From JBBSGD01 sp038254435 (GTDB lineage Bacteria; Actinomycetota; CADDZG01; WHSQ01): a DNA stretch of 49,430 bases. Position 1 is the first letter of the stretch. Each line of letters starts with the position of its first letter. The notes below the pieces were generated by a model. It was not told the origin of the DNA. It saw only the letters and a program-made list of their open reading frames with translations, and did no database searches. A program made the position numbers and the translations under genes. Location: NCBI GenBank assembly GCA_038254435.1, contig JBBSGD010000011.1, forward strand, positions 1-49,430. Direction: 5' to 3'. Shown here piece by piece: positions 28,796 to 36,439 of the stretch.

Positions 28796-30242
28796 GGGTC
28801 ACGCGCCACCTGGCCCCGGACGGGGTGTCCTCGATGGCGACGCCGAGATCGGTGAGACGGCTGCGGATGGCGTCGGCGCGCTCGAACTCCTTGCCCCGGC
28901 GCGACTGCTCACGCAGCTCGAGCAGGTATTCGACGAGGCCTGCCACGAGCTCGGAGGAGCTTTCGCCGGCCGGAAACTGAAAACCGAGAACGGCGCTCAT
29001 CTCGGCGAACGCGCCCGCCAGCTCTGTCAGGCGTTCGCCCTCCTTGTCGTCGCCGTCTCGCTCAGCAGCCTCGAGGCTCTTGTTCCCGGCACGCACGAGC
29101 TCGTGCACCACCGCCAGCGCACTCGCCGTGTTGAAGTCGTCGTCCAGGGCCGCGATAAAGCGTCCCAGGTAGTGGCCGGCTTCGTCGCCGGCGGGATTGT
29201 CGGCCGGCGGACGCGCAGGGTTCAGGGGGATGTCCGGCCTCTGCGCGCCGAGCGCGTGGCCGCAGGAAACCCAGAAGGTCTTGAGCCGCTCGTAGGCCTG
29301 CGCAGCGTCTTCCAGCGCCCGGTCCGAGAAGGTGACCTGCGTGCGATATGAGCCCGTCAGGGCCCAGTAACGCGCAGCTTCCGGAGCGTAGCGCTCGATG
29401 ACGTCTTGCACGAGCACGACGTTGCCGAGCGACTTGGACATCTTCTCGGATTCCATCTGCACTAGGCCCGCGTGCAGCCACTGCTTCACGAACTGCTTGT
29501 CGTCGTGCAGGGCCTCGGCTTGCGCTATCTCGTTCTCGTGGTGCGGAAAGATCAGGTCCTCCGCCCCGCCGTGCACATCGAATCCCATCCCGAGGTACTT
29601 GGTGGACATGACCGAGCACTCGATATGCCACCCGGGCCGTCCCTTCCCCCACGGCGAGGGCCACGACGGCTCTCCTTCCTTGGCCGCCTTCCACAGCGCA
29701 AAGTCAAGCGGGCTGCGCTTGCCGGCGCTGGCCTCGACTCTCTCTCCCGACCGCATGTCTTCGAGCGAGCGCCCAGACAGCTTGCCGTAACCGGCGAAGG
29801 AGTCGACGGCAAAGAAGACGTCTCCTCCGGCCTCGTAGGCGGCCCCCTTCTCGATGAGGCTCTCGATGGCTTTGACCATCTCCTCGATGTGATCGGTGGC
29901 GCGGCAGACGAGGTCGGGCCGGTGCACGCCCAGGGCGGCGACGTCATCCTCGAAGGCGCGCGCGTACTTGCGGGCGATCTCCTGGGGGGAGATCTTCTCG
30001 ATGGCCGCTCGCTCGATGATCCTGTCGTCGACGTCCGTGTAATTCAAGACGTAGGTCACCTCGTAGCCGCGGTAGGTCAGATATCGCCTGATGAAGTCAA
30101 ACCACACGAATGTGCGCACGTTGCCTATGTGGGGGTTGTTGTAAACCGTTGGACCGCAGGTGTACATGAAGACGCGACCCGGCTCACGTGTCTTCAGCGG
30201 ATGGACGCTGCGCGTGAGAGAGTCGTGGATCTGAACCGGCAT
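28779..30242 (-). CDS. cysS: Cysteinyl-tRNA synthetase
   Basis: This class I synthetase charges tRNA-Cys. The 487-residue protein has the HIGH-type signature PHIGN, KMSKS in the catalytic loop, and zinc ligands in TCGPTVYN, WHIECS and HHENE. Length and N-terminus are typical of bacterial CysS and not of the MshC ligase of mycothiol synthesis, which lacks the C-terminal tRNA-binding part seen here. It follows ispF by nine bases and overlaps rlmB. Confidence 0.97.
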   Translation of the reverse strand: MPVQIHDSLTRSVHPLKTREPGRVFMYTCGPTVYNNPHIGNVRTFVWFDFIRRYLTYRGYEVTYVLNYTDVDDRIIERAAIEKISPQEIARKYARAFEDDVAALGVHRPDLVCRATDHIEEMVKAIESLIEKGAAYEAGGDVFFAVDSFAGYGKLSGRSLEDMRSGERVEASAGKRSPLDFALWKAAKEGEPSWPSPWGKGRPGWHIECSVMSTKYLGMGFDVHGGAEDLIFPHHENEIAQAEALHDDKQFVKQWLHAGLVQMESEKMSKSLGNVVLVQDVIERYAPEAARYWALTGSYRTQVTFSDRALEDAAQAYERLKTFWVSCGHALGAQRPDIPLNPARPPADNPAGDEAGHYLGRFIAALDDDFNTASALAVVHELVRAGNKSLEAAERDGDDKEGERLTELAGAFAEMSAVLGFQFPAGESSSELVAGLVEYLLELREQSRRGKEFERADAIRSRLTDLGVAIEDTPSGARWRVTRGSVS

Positions 30243-30251
30243 TGCCTCAGC

Positions 30252-30728
30252 CTATCCGGGCGCGCCTTGCACGAGCGCTATCGCAAACGCCGCGATCCCG
30301 TCGCCGCGGCCGGCAAAGCCGAGCCCGTCGGTGCTCGTGGCCTTCACCGACAACGCGCCGGGATCGAGGCCGAGCGCGCCGGACACAGCTTTGACCATCG
30401 CGCTGCGGTGCGGGGCGATGCGGGGCTCTTGCGCGACTACCGTCGCGTCGATGTTGACGATGCGGAGCCCGGCTTCTGCAAGGAGGCGGACCGTTTCGGC
30501 GAGAATGTCGAGGCTCGACGCGCCCTGCCACTCGTCGTCGGCGGGGAAGCACGCGCCGAGGTCACCGAGCCCCGCCGCGCCGAGCAAGGCGTCGGCAATG
30601 GCATGACTGAGCACGTCGGCGTCGGAGTGACCGGCGAGGCCCGGGTGATCGGGAATCGTGACCCCGCCTATGACCAGCGGACGCCCTGCGTCGAAGGCAT
30701 GCGCGTCGAAGCCCTGGCCCACTCTCAT
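30252..30728 (-). CDS. ispF: 2-C-methyl-D-erythritol 2,4-cyclodiphosphate synthase
   Basis: IspF makes the cyclic diphosphate intermediate of the MEP pathway to isoprenoids. The 158-residue protein begins MRVGQGFDAHAF, with metal ligands in DAH and in GHSDADVLSHAI, and the TSTDGLGF loop. The ATG overlaps the ispD TGA by four bases (ATGA), so the two consecutive pathway genes are translated together. Confidence 0.97.
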   Translation of the reverse strand: MRVGQGFDAHAFDAGRPLVIGGVTIPDHPGLAGHSDADVLSHAIADALLGAAGLGDLGACFPADDEWQGASSLDILAETVRLLAEAGLRIVNIDATVVAQEPRIAPHRSAMVKAVSGALGLDPGALSVKATSTDGLGFAGRGDGIAAFAIALVQGAPG

Positions 30729-31405
30729 GGGCGTGTCTTCAGGAGCGCTTCGGCCAGGCTCCAGTCCTCGGGATAGGTGACCTTGATGTTCGTGCGAGCC
30801 CCGTCCACCACGATTACCCGGCCCCCGGAGCGCTCGATCAGCTCTGCGTCGTCGGTTGCAGGCTGGTAACCCGGCTCCGCCCGCCCGTGCGCCGCACGCA
30901 GCGCCTCTGTGCGAAAAGCTTGGGGAGTCTGCGCTCGCCACAGCGAAGCGCGGTTTACGGTCCCCACCACCGTGCGCTCTTCGACCCGCTTGAGCGTATC
31001 GTCCAGGGGGACTGCTGCGATGGCTCCCTCGGCGTGCTGAAGAGCGTCGAGGACGGAGCGCACCAGTGTGGCCGGGGCAAGCGGGCGGGCCCCATCGTGT
31101 ACCACCACGGCCGGGGTCTTTACGAGTGCGAGTCCCCGCGCCACCGACTCCCGGCGCGAGCGGCCCCCGGCGACCGTCACCACCTCACCCCGTCCGCCGA
31201 ACAGGGCCTTGGCCCGCTCCAGGCTGTCCCCGGGCACTACCACGATAATCGGAGCGCAGCCGGCGGCGAGGAGTAGCTCTAGGGACCAGTCGATCAGGGG
31301 TCGTCCGGCCAGGTCACGAAACTGCTTGAGTCGCTCGGCAGCGTGCTTCCCGGCGCGCTCGGAGCTGCCCGCGGCCGCCAGGACGGCGGCGCTGCGAAGC
31401 GCTAT
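30725..31405 (-). CDS. ispD: 2-C-methyl-D-erythritol 4-phosphate cytidylyltransferase (unusual ATA start)
   Basis: IspD attaches CMP to methylerythritol phosphate in the MEP pathway. The body has VHDGARP, TVNRASLWRAQTPQAF and the C-terminal TNIKVTYPEDW region. The nucleotide-binding N-terminus (ALRSAAVLAAAGSSERAG, then LKQFRDLAGRPL) lies upstream of the first ordinary start (GTG 31243). No ATG, GTG or TTG precedes it in frame. The best start is ATA 31405-31403, which overlaps the carD TAG (ATAG) and has GAGG seven bases upstream. This gives 226 residues, the normal length. Confidence 0.9.
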   Translation of the reverse strand: MALRSAAVLAAAGSSERAGKHAAERLKQFRDLAGRPLIDWSLELLLAAGCAPIIVVVPGDSLERAKALFGGRGEVVTVAGGRSRRESVARGLALVKTPAVVVHDGARPLAPATLVRSVLDALQHAEGAIAAVPLDDTLKRVEERTVVGTVNRASLWRAQTPQAFRTEALRAAHGRAEPGYQPATDDAELIERSGGRVIVVDGARTNIKVTYPEDWSLAEALLKTRP

Positions 31406-31884
31406 CCGAGGACCTCGTCCAACATCTCCTCGGCCTTCTCCTCGTTGCAGCTCTTGGAGAAGGTCAGCTCGGAGACGAGGATCTGGCGGGCCTTGGTGAG
31501 CATGCGCTTCTCGCCCGCGGACAGTCCCTTCTCCTTGTCCCGCTGGTGAAGGGTGCGCACGACGTCGGCGACTTGATAGATATCCCCCGAGCGGAGCTTC
31601 TCGACATTCGCCTTGAAGCGCCGGGACCAGTTGGTGGTGTTGGTCATCGGCTCGTGCTTCTTGAGGAGCTTGAATACCTTGGGCATCTCCTTGGCCGGAG
31701 TGACCTCGCGGATGCCTACCTCCTCTGTGGCGTCGGTGGGGACCATGAGCGTCAGCTCCCCGTAGGCCAGCTTGAGGATGAAGTACTCGCGCTCTTCGCC
31801 GAGGAGCTCTTTCTGCTCGACGCTCTCGATGACGGCTGCGCCATGATGTGGGTAAACCACCTTGTCCCCGACACGAAAAGCCAC
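31402..31884 (-). CDS. carD: CarD family transcriptional regulator
   Basis: CarD binds RNA polymerase beta and stabilises open promoter complexes, notably at rRNA promoters. The 160-residue protein has an N-terminal Tudor-like RNA polymerase interaction domain (FRVGDKVVYPHHGAAVIESV) and a helical DNA-binding domain with the conserved tryptophan in NTTNWSRRFKAN. It begins GTG, with GGGAGG seven bases upstream. It heads the carD-ispD-ispF-cysS-rlmB string. Confidence 0.97.
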   Translation of the reverse strand: MAFRVGDKVVYPHHGAAVIESVEQKELLGEEREYFILKLAYGELTLMVPTDATEEVGIREVTPAKEMPKVFKLLKKHEPMTNTTNWSRRFKANVEKLRSGDIYQVADVVRTLHQRDKEKGLSAGEKRMLTKARQILVSELTFSKSCNEEKAEEMLDEVLG

Positions 31885-32013
31885 TCGGTTCCCTCCCGGA
31901 TCATCCTGCCGCGCGTGAGATGCGCTCTCTTGAAAGAGATGGAGGCTCTAAAGAGCCTGTGGACCCCAATGGTAGCACGGGGCAGCAAAGCAACCACCAC
32001 GACGCGACGGTCA

Positions 32014-33408
32014 TCAGAGCGTCCCCACCTGCACCATTGCGCCTCTAGGCACCTGCGCCGACGCGCCGGTTGGCCCTACCATCGCGGCAGCGTCGATGGC
32101 GTCCCGCACGCCGTCGACGACTACCACCTCGAGCCCGGCCGGCGCGCGCTCTACCCCCCGCGGGCACAGGGCCACAGTGAAGCCGAGTCGCGCCGCTTCG
32201 GCGAGGCGCCGCGGGAGTCCTGGAACCCGGCGAACCTCTCCGGCGAGGCCGACTTCGCCCACCGCGACGACGCAGGGGGGAATGGTCACTCCCACATGAG
32301 CGGAGGCGAGCGCGAGGGCGATGGCCAGGTCGGCGGCGGGCTCCCGCACCGCCAAACCCCCGGCGGCGGCGGCAAAGACATCTTGCTTGGCGAGCTCGAT
32401 GGATGCGCGCGCGTGCAGTACGGCGAGCAGAAGCGAGAGGCGGCGCGCGTCGAGGCCGATCGCCACGCGGCGCGGCTGCGGGAGGGAGCTGTCATCGACC
32501 AGCGCCTGGATCTCGGTAAGGACGGGGCGCGTTCCTTCGAGGCCGGGAAAGACGATGGAGCCCGCCTCTCCTGTGCGGCGGTCGGCGAGCAGCATCGCCG
32601 ATGGGTCCCCGACTGCCCTGAGACCATGGTCGGTCATCGTGAACACGCCGGTTTCCTCACACGACCCGTAGCGGTTCTTTCCGGCGCGCAGCAACCGCAA
32701 CGCGCCGGTGCGCTCGCCCTCGAGCGTCAGCACGGCGTCGACCATATGCTCGAGGGTCTTTGGCCCCGCTACCGTGCCCTCTTTGGTCACGTGGCCGACG
32801 AGGATGACTATCATTCCCGTCGCCTTGGCGTGACGCGCAAGCGCTGCGGCGCACTCCCTCACCTGCACCACCGAGCCCGCCGGCTGCTCGAGGGCACTGC
32901 CCTCGAGCGTCTGGACGGAGTCGATCACGAGAACCTCGGGCTGCTCGAGGGCAGCCGCAGCGAGTACCTCGTCCAGGGAAGCCGTGGCCGCCACCCGGAA
33001 ACTGTCGAGCGCCGCGCCCAGCCTGCGGGCCCGCAGCGCGACCTGGCTCACCGATTCCTCGCCGGTCACGAGCAGGGTGGCGCGCCCGCCGGCAAGCAAG
33101 CTGTCAATCAGCTGCAGGACGAGGGTCGACTTGCCGATTCCGGGCTCACCCGCAAGGAGCAGCACGGCGCCCGCCACGAGTCCTCCCCCGAGCACGCGGT
33201 CGACTTCGGCGATGTCGGTAGGCAAGCGGGCCTGGTCCTCGCCGGGCACGGCGAGCGACAAGATCTGGGCGGAGGCCGAATCGGCGGGCTGCTGCTGCGA
33301 CGCGCTGCTCCACGCACCACAGTCCGGGCAGCGCCCGAACCAGCGGGGAGAGGCGTGCCCGCAACCTGCGCACCGGAAAGCTGCAACTGAGGGGTTTCGC
33401 TGAGTCAT
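32014..33408 (-). CDS. radA: DNA repair protein RadA
   Basis: RadA (Sms) is a RecA-like ATPase that promotes branch migration in recombination. The 464-residue protein has an N-terminal C4 zinc finger (CAGCGH then CPDCGAW), Walker A GEPGIGKSTL, the RadA-specific GKNRYGSC motif and a C-terminal Lon-like domain with serine-protease-fold features. ATG 33408 gives the standard N-terminus MTQRNPSVAAFRC. The upstream extension to 33651 is not supported. It lies 129 bases upstream of carD on the same strand. Confidence 0.96.
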   Translation of the reverse strand: MTQRNPSVAAFRCAGCGHASPRWFGRCPDCGAWSSASQQQPADSASAQILSLAVPGEDQARLPTDIAEVDRVLGGGLVAGAVLLLAGEPGIGKSTLVLQLIDSLLAGGRATLLVTGEESVSQVALRARRLGAALDSFRVAATASLDEVLAAAALEQPEVLVIDSVQTLEGSALEQPAGSVVQVRECAAALARHAKATGMIVILVGHVTKEGTVAGPKTLEHMVDAVLTLEGERTGALRLLRAGKNRYGSCEETGVFTMTDHGLRAVGDPSAMLLADRRTGEAGSIVFPGLEGTRPVLTEIQALVDDSSLPQPRRVAIGLDARRLSLLLAVLHARASIELAKQDVFAAAAGGLAVREPAADLAIALALASAHVGVTIPPCVVAVGEVGLAGEVRRVPGLPRRLAEAARLGFTVALCPRGVERAPAGLEVVVVDGVRDAIDAAAMVGPTGASAQVPRGAMVQVGTL

Positions 33409-33663
33409 GACCGGGACGTTACAGACAAGGTGCGACGACTCCCCAAGAGCACGCCCCCCGCGCGCAACTTTTCTCACATCCGTGCGCTTTTTGCGGGCTT
33501 GCTGAGAGAAGTTGCGGACTGTGGCCGTGCCGCTCGGTTGCAAAGCAAGCCCGGACGTCCCCAGTCCCCCTGAGCTCGCTCTGCCAGGATCTGGGACTTT
33601 AGCCTCTCGGAAACGGCTATGCTCTTGCGGTCGGAGAAGGCACTTACCCAAAGGGGGATGCGA

Positions 33664-35427
33664 ATGCGCACGAAAAAAAGATGGGCACTTCTACTCGGGG
33701 TGGCGCTTCTCGGGGCACTGGCCATACCGGTGTTGCCGGCGGGCGCCCAGGACGACACCCTGGTAACGAACGGCAGCCCACCGAGCCCGTTCTCACAAAA
33801 CAAGCAGAATGAGCCCGCGGTGGCAGTCAACGCACACAACCCAAGCGTGGTCGCGGCCGGCTCGAACGACAACATCGACCTCGAGGCGTGCAACGCGGGC
33901 GAAGACAACGACTGCCCGTTCACGCCGGGAGTGGGAGTCTCGGGCGTCTACCTCTCGTTCAACGGCGGACAGAGCTACACGCAGCCGACCTACACCGGCT
34001 ACTCGGCGCGCGGCTGCCAGGGAGTCGTCGGGTCCGACCCCGGCTGCACGCCCAACCCGAACGGACGGATCGGCACACTCCCTAACTACTACGAGAACGG
34101 TCTCGTCTCGAATGGAGACCCTGCGGTTGCCTTTGGGCCCCGCCAAGGAGCCAACGGCAACTTCTCGTGGAGCAACGGCGCTCGTCTCTACTACGCCAAC
34201 CTGGCCTCCAACTTCGACCCGAGTAACCCAACCTTCAGGGGCGCCGAGGCCGTTTACGCGTCGTACACGGACCGTCCCAGGGCGGCCGCAGCCGGTAACG
34301 AGGGAGCGTGGTCCAACCCGGTCCTAGTCAGCCGGCAGAGCTCCGCCCTGTTCTCCGACAAGGAGCAGATCTGGGCGGACAACGCGGCGTCGAGCAAGCA
34401 CTTCGGCAACGTCTACATCTGCAACGTTGGCTTCCGCAGCAACGGCAACGGCGGAGCACCCGAGCCCGTTCTGGTCGCCCGCTCGACCGACGGCGGCAAG
34501 TCATGGACGCAGCGTCAAATCTCGGCTGCGACCAACAACAACCAAACCGGCGGACGTCAAGGCTGCACGGTGCGCACCGACAGCACCGGCACCGTGTACG
34601 TGTTCTTTGTCGGCACCGACATCAAGACGCGCGGCACGGTCATGTTCGAGAGCCGCTCGTTCAACGGCGGCAGGACCTTCGACCGCCCGCGCATCGCAGC
34701 ACGCGCCACCGATGTCGGGCTGTTCGACCCGAATACAGGCCGCTTCAGCTTCGACGGCGTGGGTGGCGCACGCACGTCCACGTTCCCGACGATCGACATC
34801 GCCAACGGCGCTCCGACGGGAGCGAACGCCACCGACGAGATCCTTCTGGCCTACCCGAACGGTCCGACACCGTCGGACACCGATCCCGGACCAAATGAGA
34901 AGGCGTTCGTTAAGTACTCGCTCGATGGAGGGAATACCTTCTCCAGCGCGGTCAACTCGGCGCCGGCCAGCGACAGGCCGGACTTCCCGGCCATCGCCAT
35001 CTCGCCGGACGGCAAGGACGCGTACGTCACGTACGACAACTTCCTTCAGCCGTGGCAGTCGACAACCGCAAGCCCACGTCTGATGCAGGGAGTCGTGAGG
35101 CACGCCAACGTGCGCGCAAACGGCTCGCTGGGTCCCTTCTCGGACGTGCACCGAGCGGTGACCGGTGATGCTCGCGGGTCGAGCCAGAACGGCCTGACCG
35201 CCGAGTTCCTCGGTGACTACAACTACATAGTGGCGACCGTCAACGCCGGCATCGCGGTATGGAACGACACCCGTGCCGCCACCGACTGTCCCGCCATCGA
35301 CGCCTACCGGCAGTCGATAGCCGACGGAAGCCCGACCACCGCTCCGGCGCCGCAGCAAGATTGCCCTGCGACGTTTGGCAACTCGAGCATATTCGGCGGC
35401 AGCTACGCCGACCCGAGCGCTCCATAA
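33664..35427 (+). CDS. Secreted Asp-box (sialidase-fold) protein
   Basis: A 587-residue exported protein of unknown substrate. It begins with a signal peptide (MRTKKRWALLLGVALLG, likely cleavage after AGA near residue 30). At least four Asp-box-like motifs follow: SFNGGQSY (about 98), STDGGKSW (about 273), SFNGGRTF (about 332) and SLDGGNTF (about 418). These mark beta-propeller blades of the BNR/sialidase superfamily. No sialidase arginine triad is evident, so glycosidase activity is doubtful. ATG 33664 has AAGGGGG six bases upstream. Confidence 0.82.
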   Translation: MRTKKRWALLLGVALLGALAIPVLPAGAQDDTLVTNGSPPSPFSQNKQNEPAVAVNAHNPSVVAAGSNDNIDLEACNAGEDNDCPFTPGVGVSGVYLSFNGGQSYTQPTYTGYSARGCQGVVGSDPGCTPNPNGRIGTLPNYYENGLVSNGDPAVAFGPRQGANGNFSWSNGARLYYANLASNFDPSNPTFRGAEAVYASYTDRPRAAAAGNEGAWSNPVLVSRQSSALFSDKEQIWADNAASSKHFGNVYICNVGFRSNGNGGAPEPVLVARSTDGGKSWTQRQISAATNNNQTGGRQGCTVRTDSTGTVYVFFVGTDIKTRGTVMFESRSFNGGRTFDRPRIAARATDVGLFDPNTGRFSFDGVGGARTSTFPTIDIANGAPTGANATDEILLAYPNGPTPSDTDPGPNEKAFVKYSLDGGNTFSSAVNSAPASDRPDFPAIAISPDGKDAYVTYDNFLQPWQSTTASPRLMQGVVRHANVRANGSLGPFSDVHRAVTGDARGSSQNGLTAEFLGDYNYIVATVNAGIAVWNDTRAATDCPAIDAYRQSIADGSPTTAPAPQQDCPATFGNSSIFGGSYADPSAP

Positions 35428-35445
35428 GCGGTACACGGCAAGTTG

Positions 35446-35480
35446 AAAAAAAAGGGCGCCCCTTCGGGGGCGCCCTTTTT
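35446..35480. terminator. Bidirectional intrinsic terminator
   Basis: GGGCGCCCC (35454-35462), loop TTCG and GGGGCGCCC (35467-35475) form a perfect nine-pair stem with a stable tetraloop. Eight A precede it and five T follow, so it works on both strands. It separates the convergent Asp-box gene and the DUF2127 gene. Confidence 0.93.
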
Positions 35481-35524
35481 CACGGCACGACCGGCACGCG
35501 GTGAGCCGCGCCAAGCCCTCGTCA

Positions 35525-36331
35525 CTACCCGGTCGGTGCCTCGCGCCTGGTTAAGAGAGCTTCGCGATCGAGGTCGTCGGCCTCAGACGGGCCCCCGCGC
35601 ACGCCGAAGAGCCGCTTGACCCACACGAGCCATCCAAGGATCGCCAAGTTGACAATGAACGCGCCGAGGCGCAGCACGGTGATCCGATCGAGCAGCTCGT
35701 GGATCTCGAACGGCAACAGACCCGCCGTAGCGAGCGCCGTTAGGTACTCGGCCCACCGTTTCTCCAGCCACAGTCCCACCGCCTCGACGCCCTCGACTAT
35801 GCAGTACGCGAGGGCGGTCAGACCCAGCACCAAGAGGGCGTGCTTTTGTAGGTGCAAGACGCTGCGCAGGGTGCCGCTCAGAAAGCCTTGCGCAGCCTGC
35901 GCTTGAACCTGACCCTCGCCTGCCTCGAGAAGTCGCAGCACGCCCTGAACCTGGGCCCGCACGAAATCGAGGTTGACGTCGAGGAACAGGAGCGCAGCAG
36001 CTATCAATGCAAACACCAGCGAGTGGAGCGCGCGGTCGACTGCTATGAGGCGCAGAACGATGACGTCCCTGAGCGCCCTGCCCCGTCTGGGGACCTCGAT
36101 CTCGATGAGCGGGGGCAGCACGTCTCGGGCCGCCGCCCGAGGGCATGGCATCCTGATCCAGGCATCGCAGCGCACGCACCGCACCAGGCGTTCGCCGCTC
36201 TGAAGCTCCATGCCGAGCCCTTCGTCCTCGGGGCGCAGGCGCGCCACCTCGGCGGCCGGGACGGTGTGACCCTTGAACGAGCACGCGAAGGTCTCGAGAT
36301 CGGGGTGCAGGAACTTCGGGACGAGCCTCAT
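35525..36331 (-). CDS. DUF2127 family membrane protein with Cys-rich N-terminus
   Basis: A 268-residue membrane protein with about four hydrophobic segments. The C-terminal two thirds, including EAVGLWLEKRWAEYLTALAT and LPFEIHEL, match the DUF2127 family, whose function is unknown. The N-terminus has FACSFKGH and CVRCDAWI, a Cys/His set that could bind a metal. It begins ATG 36331; the ribosome-binding site is weak. It ends 45 bases before the bidirectional terminator and is separated from clpC by another hairpin. Confidence 0.75.
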   Translation of the reverse strand: MRLVPKFLHPDLETFACSFKGHTVPAAEVARLRPEDEGLGMELQSGERLVRCVRCDAWIRMPCPRAAARDVLPPLIEIEVPRRGRALRDVIVLRLIAVDRALHSLVFALIAAALLFLDVNLDFVRAQVQGVLRLLEAGEGQVQAQAAQGFLSGTLRSVLHLQKHALLVLGLTALAYCIVEGVEAVGLWLEKRWAEYLTALATAGLLPFEIHELLDRITVLRLGAFIVNLAILGWLVWVKRLFGVRGGPSEADDLDREALLTRREAPTG

Positions 36332-36381
36332 CGTCGGTCAGCCTACGCAACGCCGGGCCCAACGACGAGAGCAACAGCGCG

Positions 36382-36410
36382 AAAAGACCCGGCGCCATGC
36401 CGGGCCCTTT
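36382..36410 (-). terminator. Intrinsic terminator of clpC
   Basis: On the minus strand GGCCCGGC pairs with GCCGGGTC (eight pairs, one G-T) and is followed by TTTT, about 30 bases after the clpC stop codon. T bases also flank it on the plus strand. Confidence 0.75.
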
Positions 36411-36439
36411 TGCCTTGAGTGCCTCTTCTCGTCTCTTGT

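Noticed and set aside
28779..30242. MshC cysteine:glucosaminyl inositol ligase instead of CysRS
   Set aside because: The length of 487 residues and the C-terminal tRNA-binding region fit CysRS, and the carD-ispD-ispF context is that of cysS.
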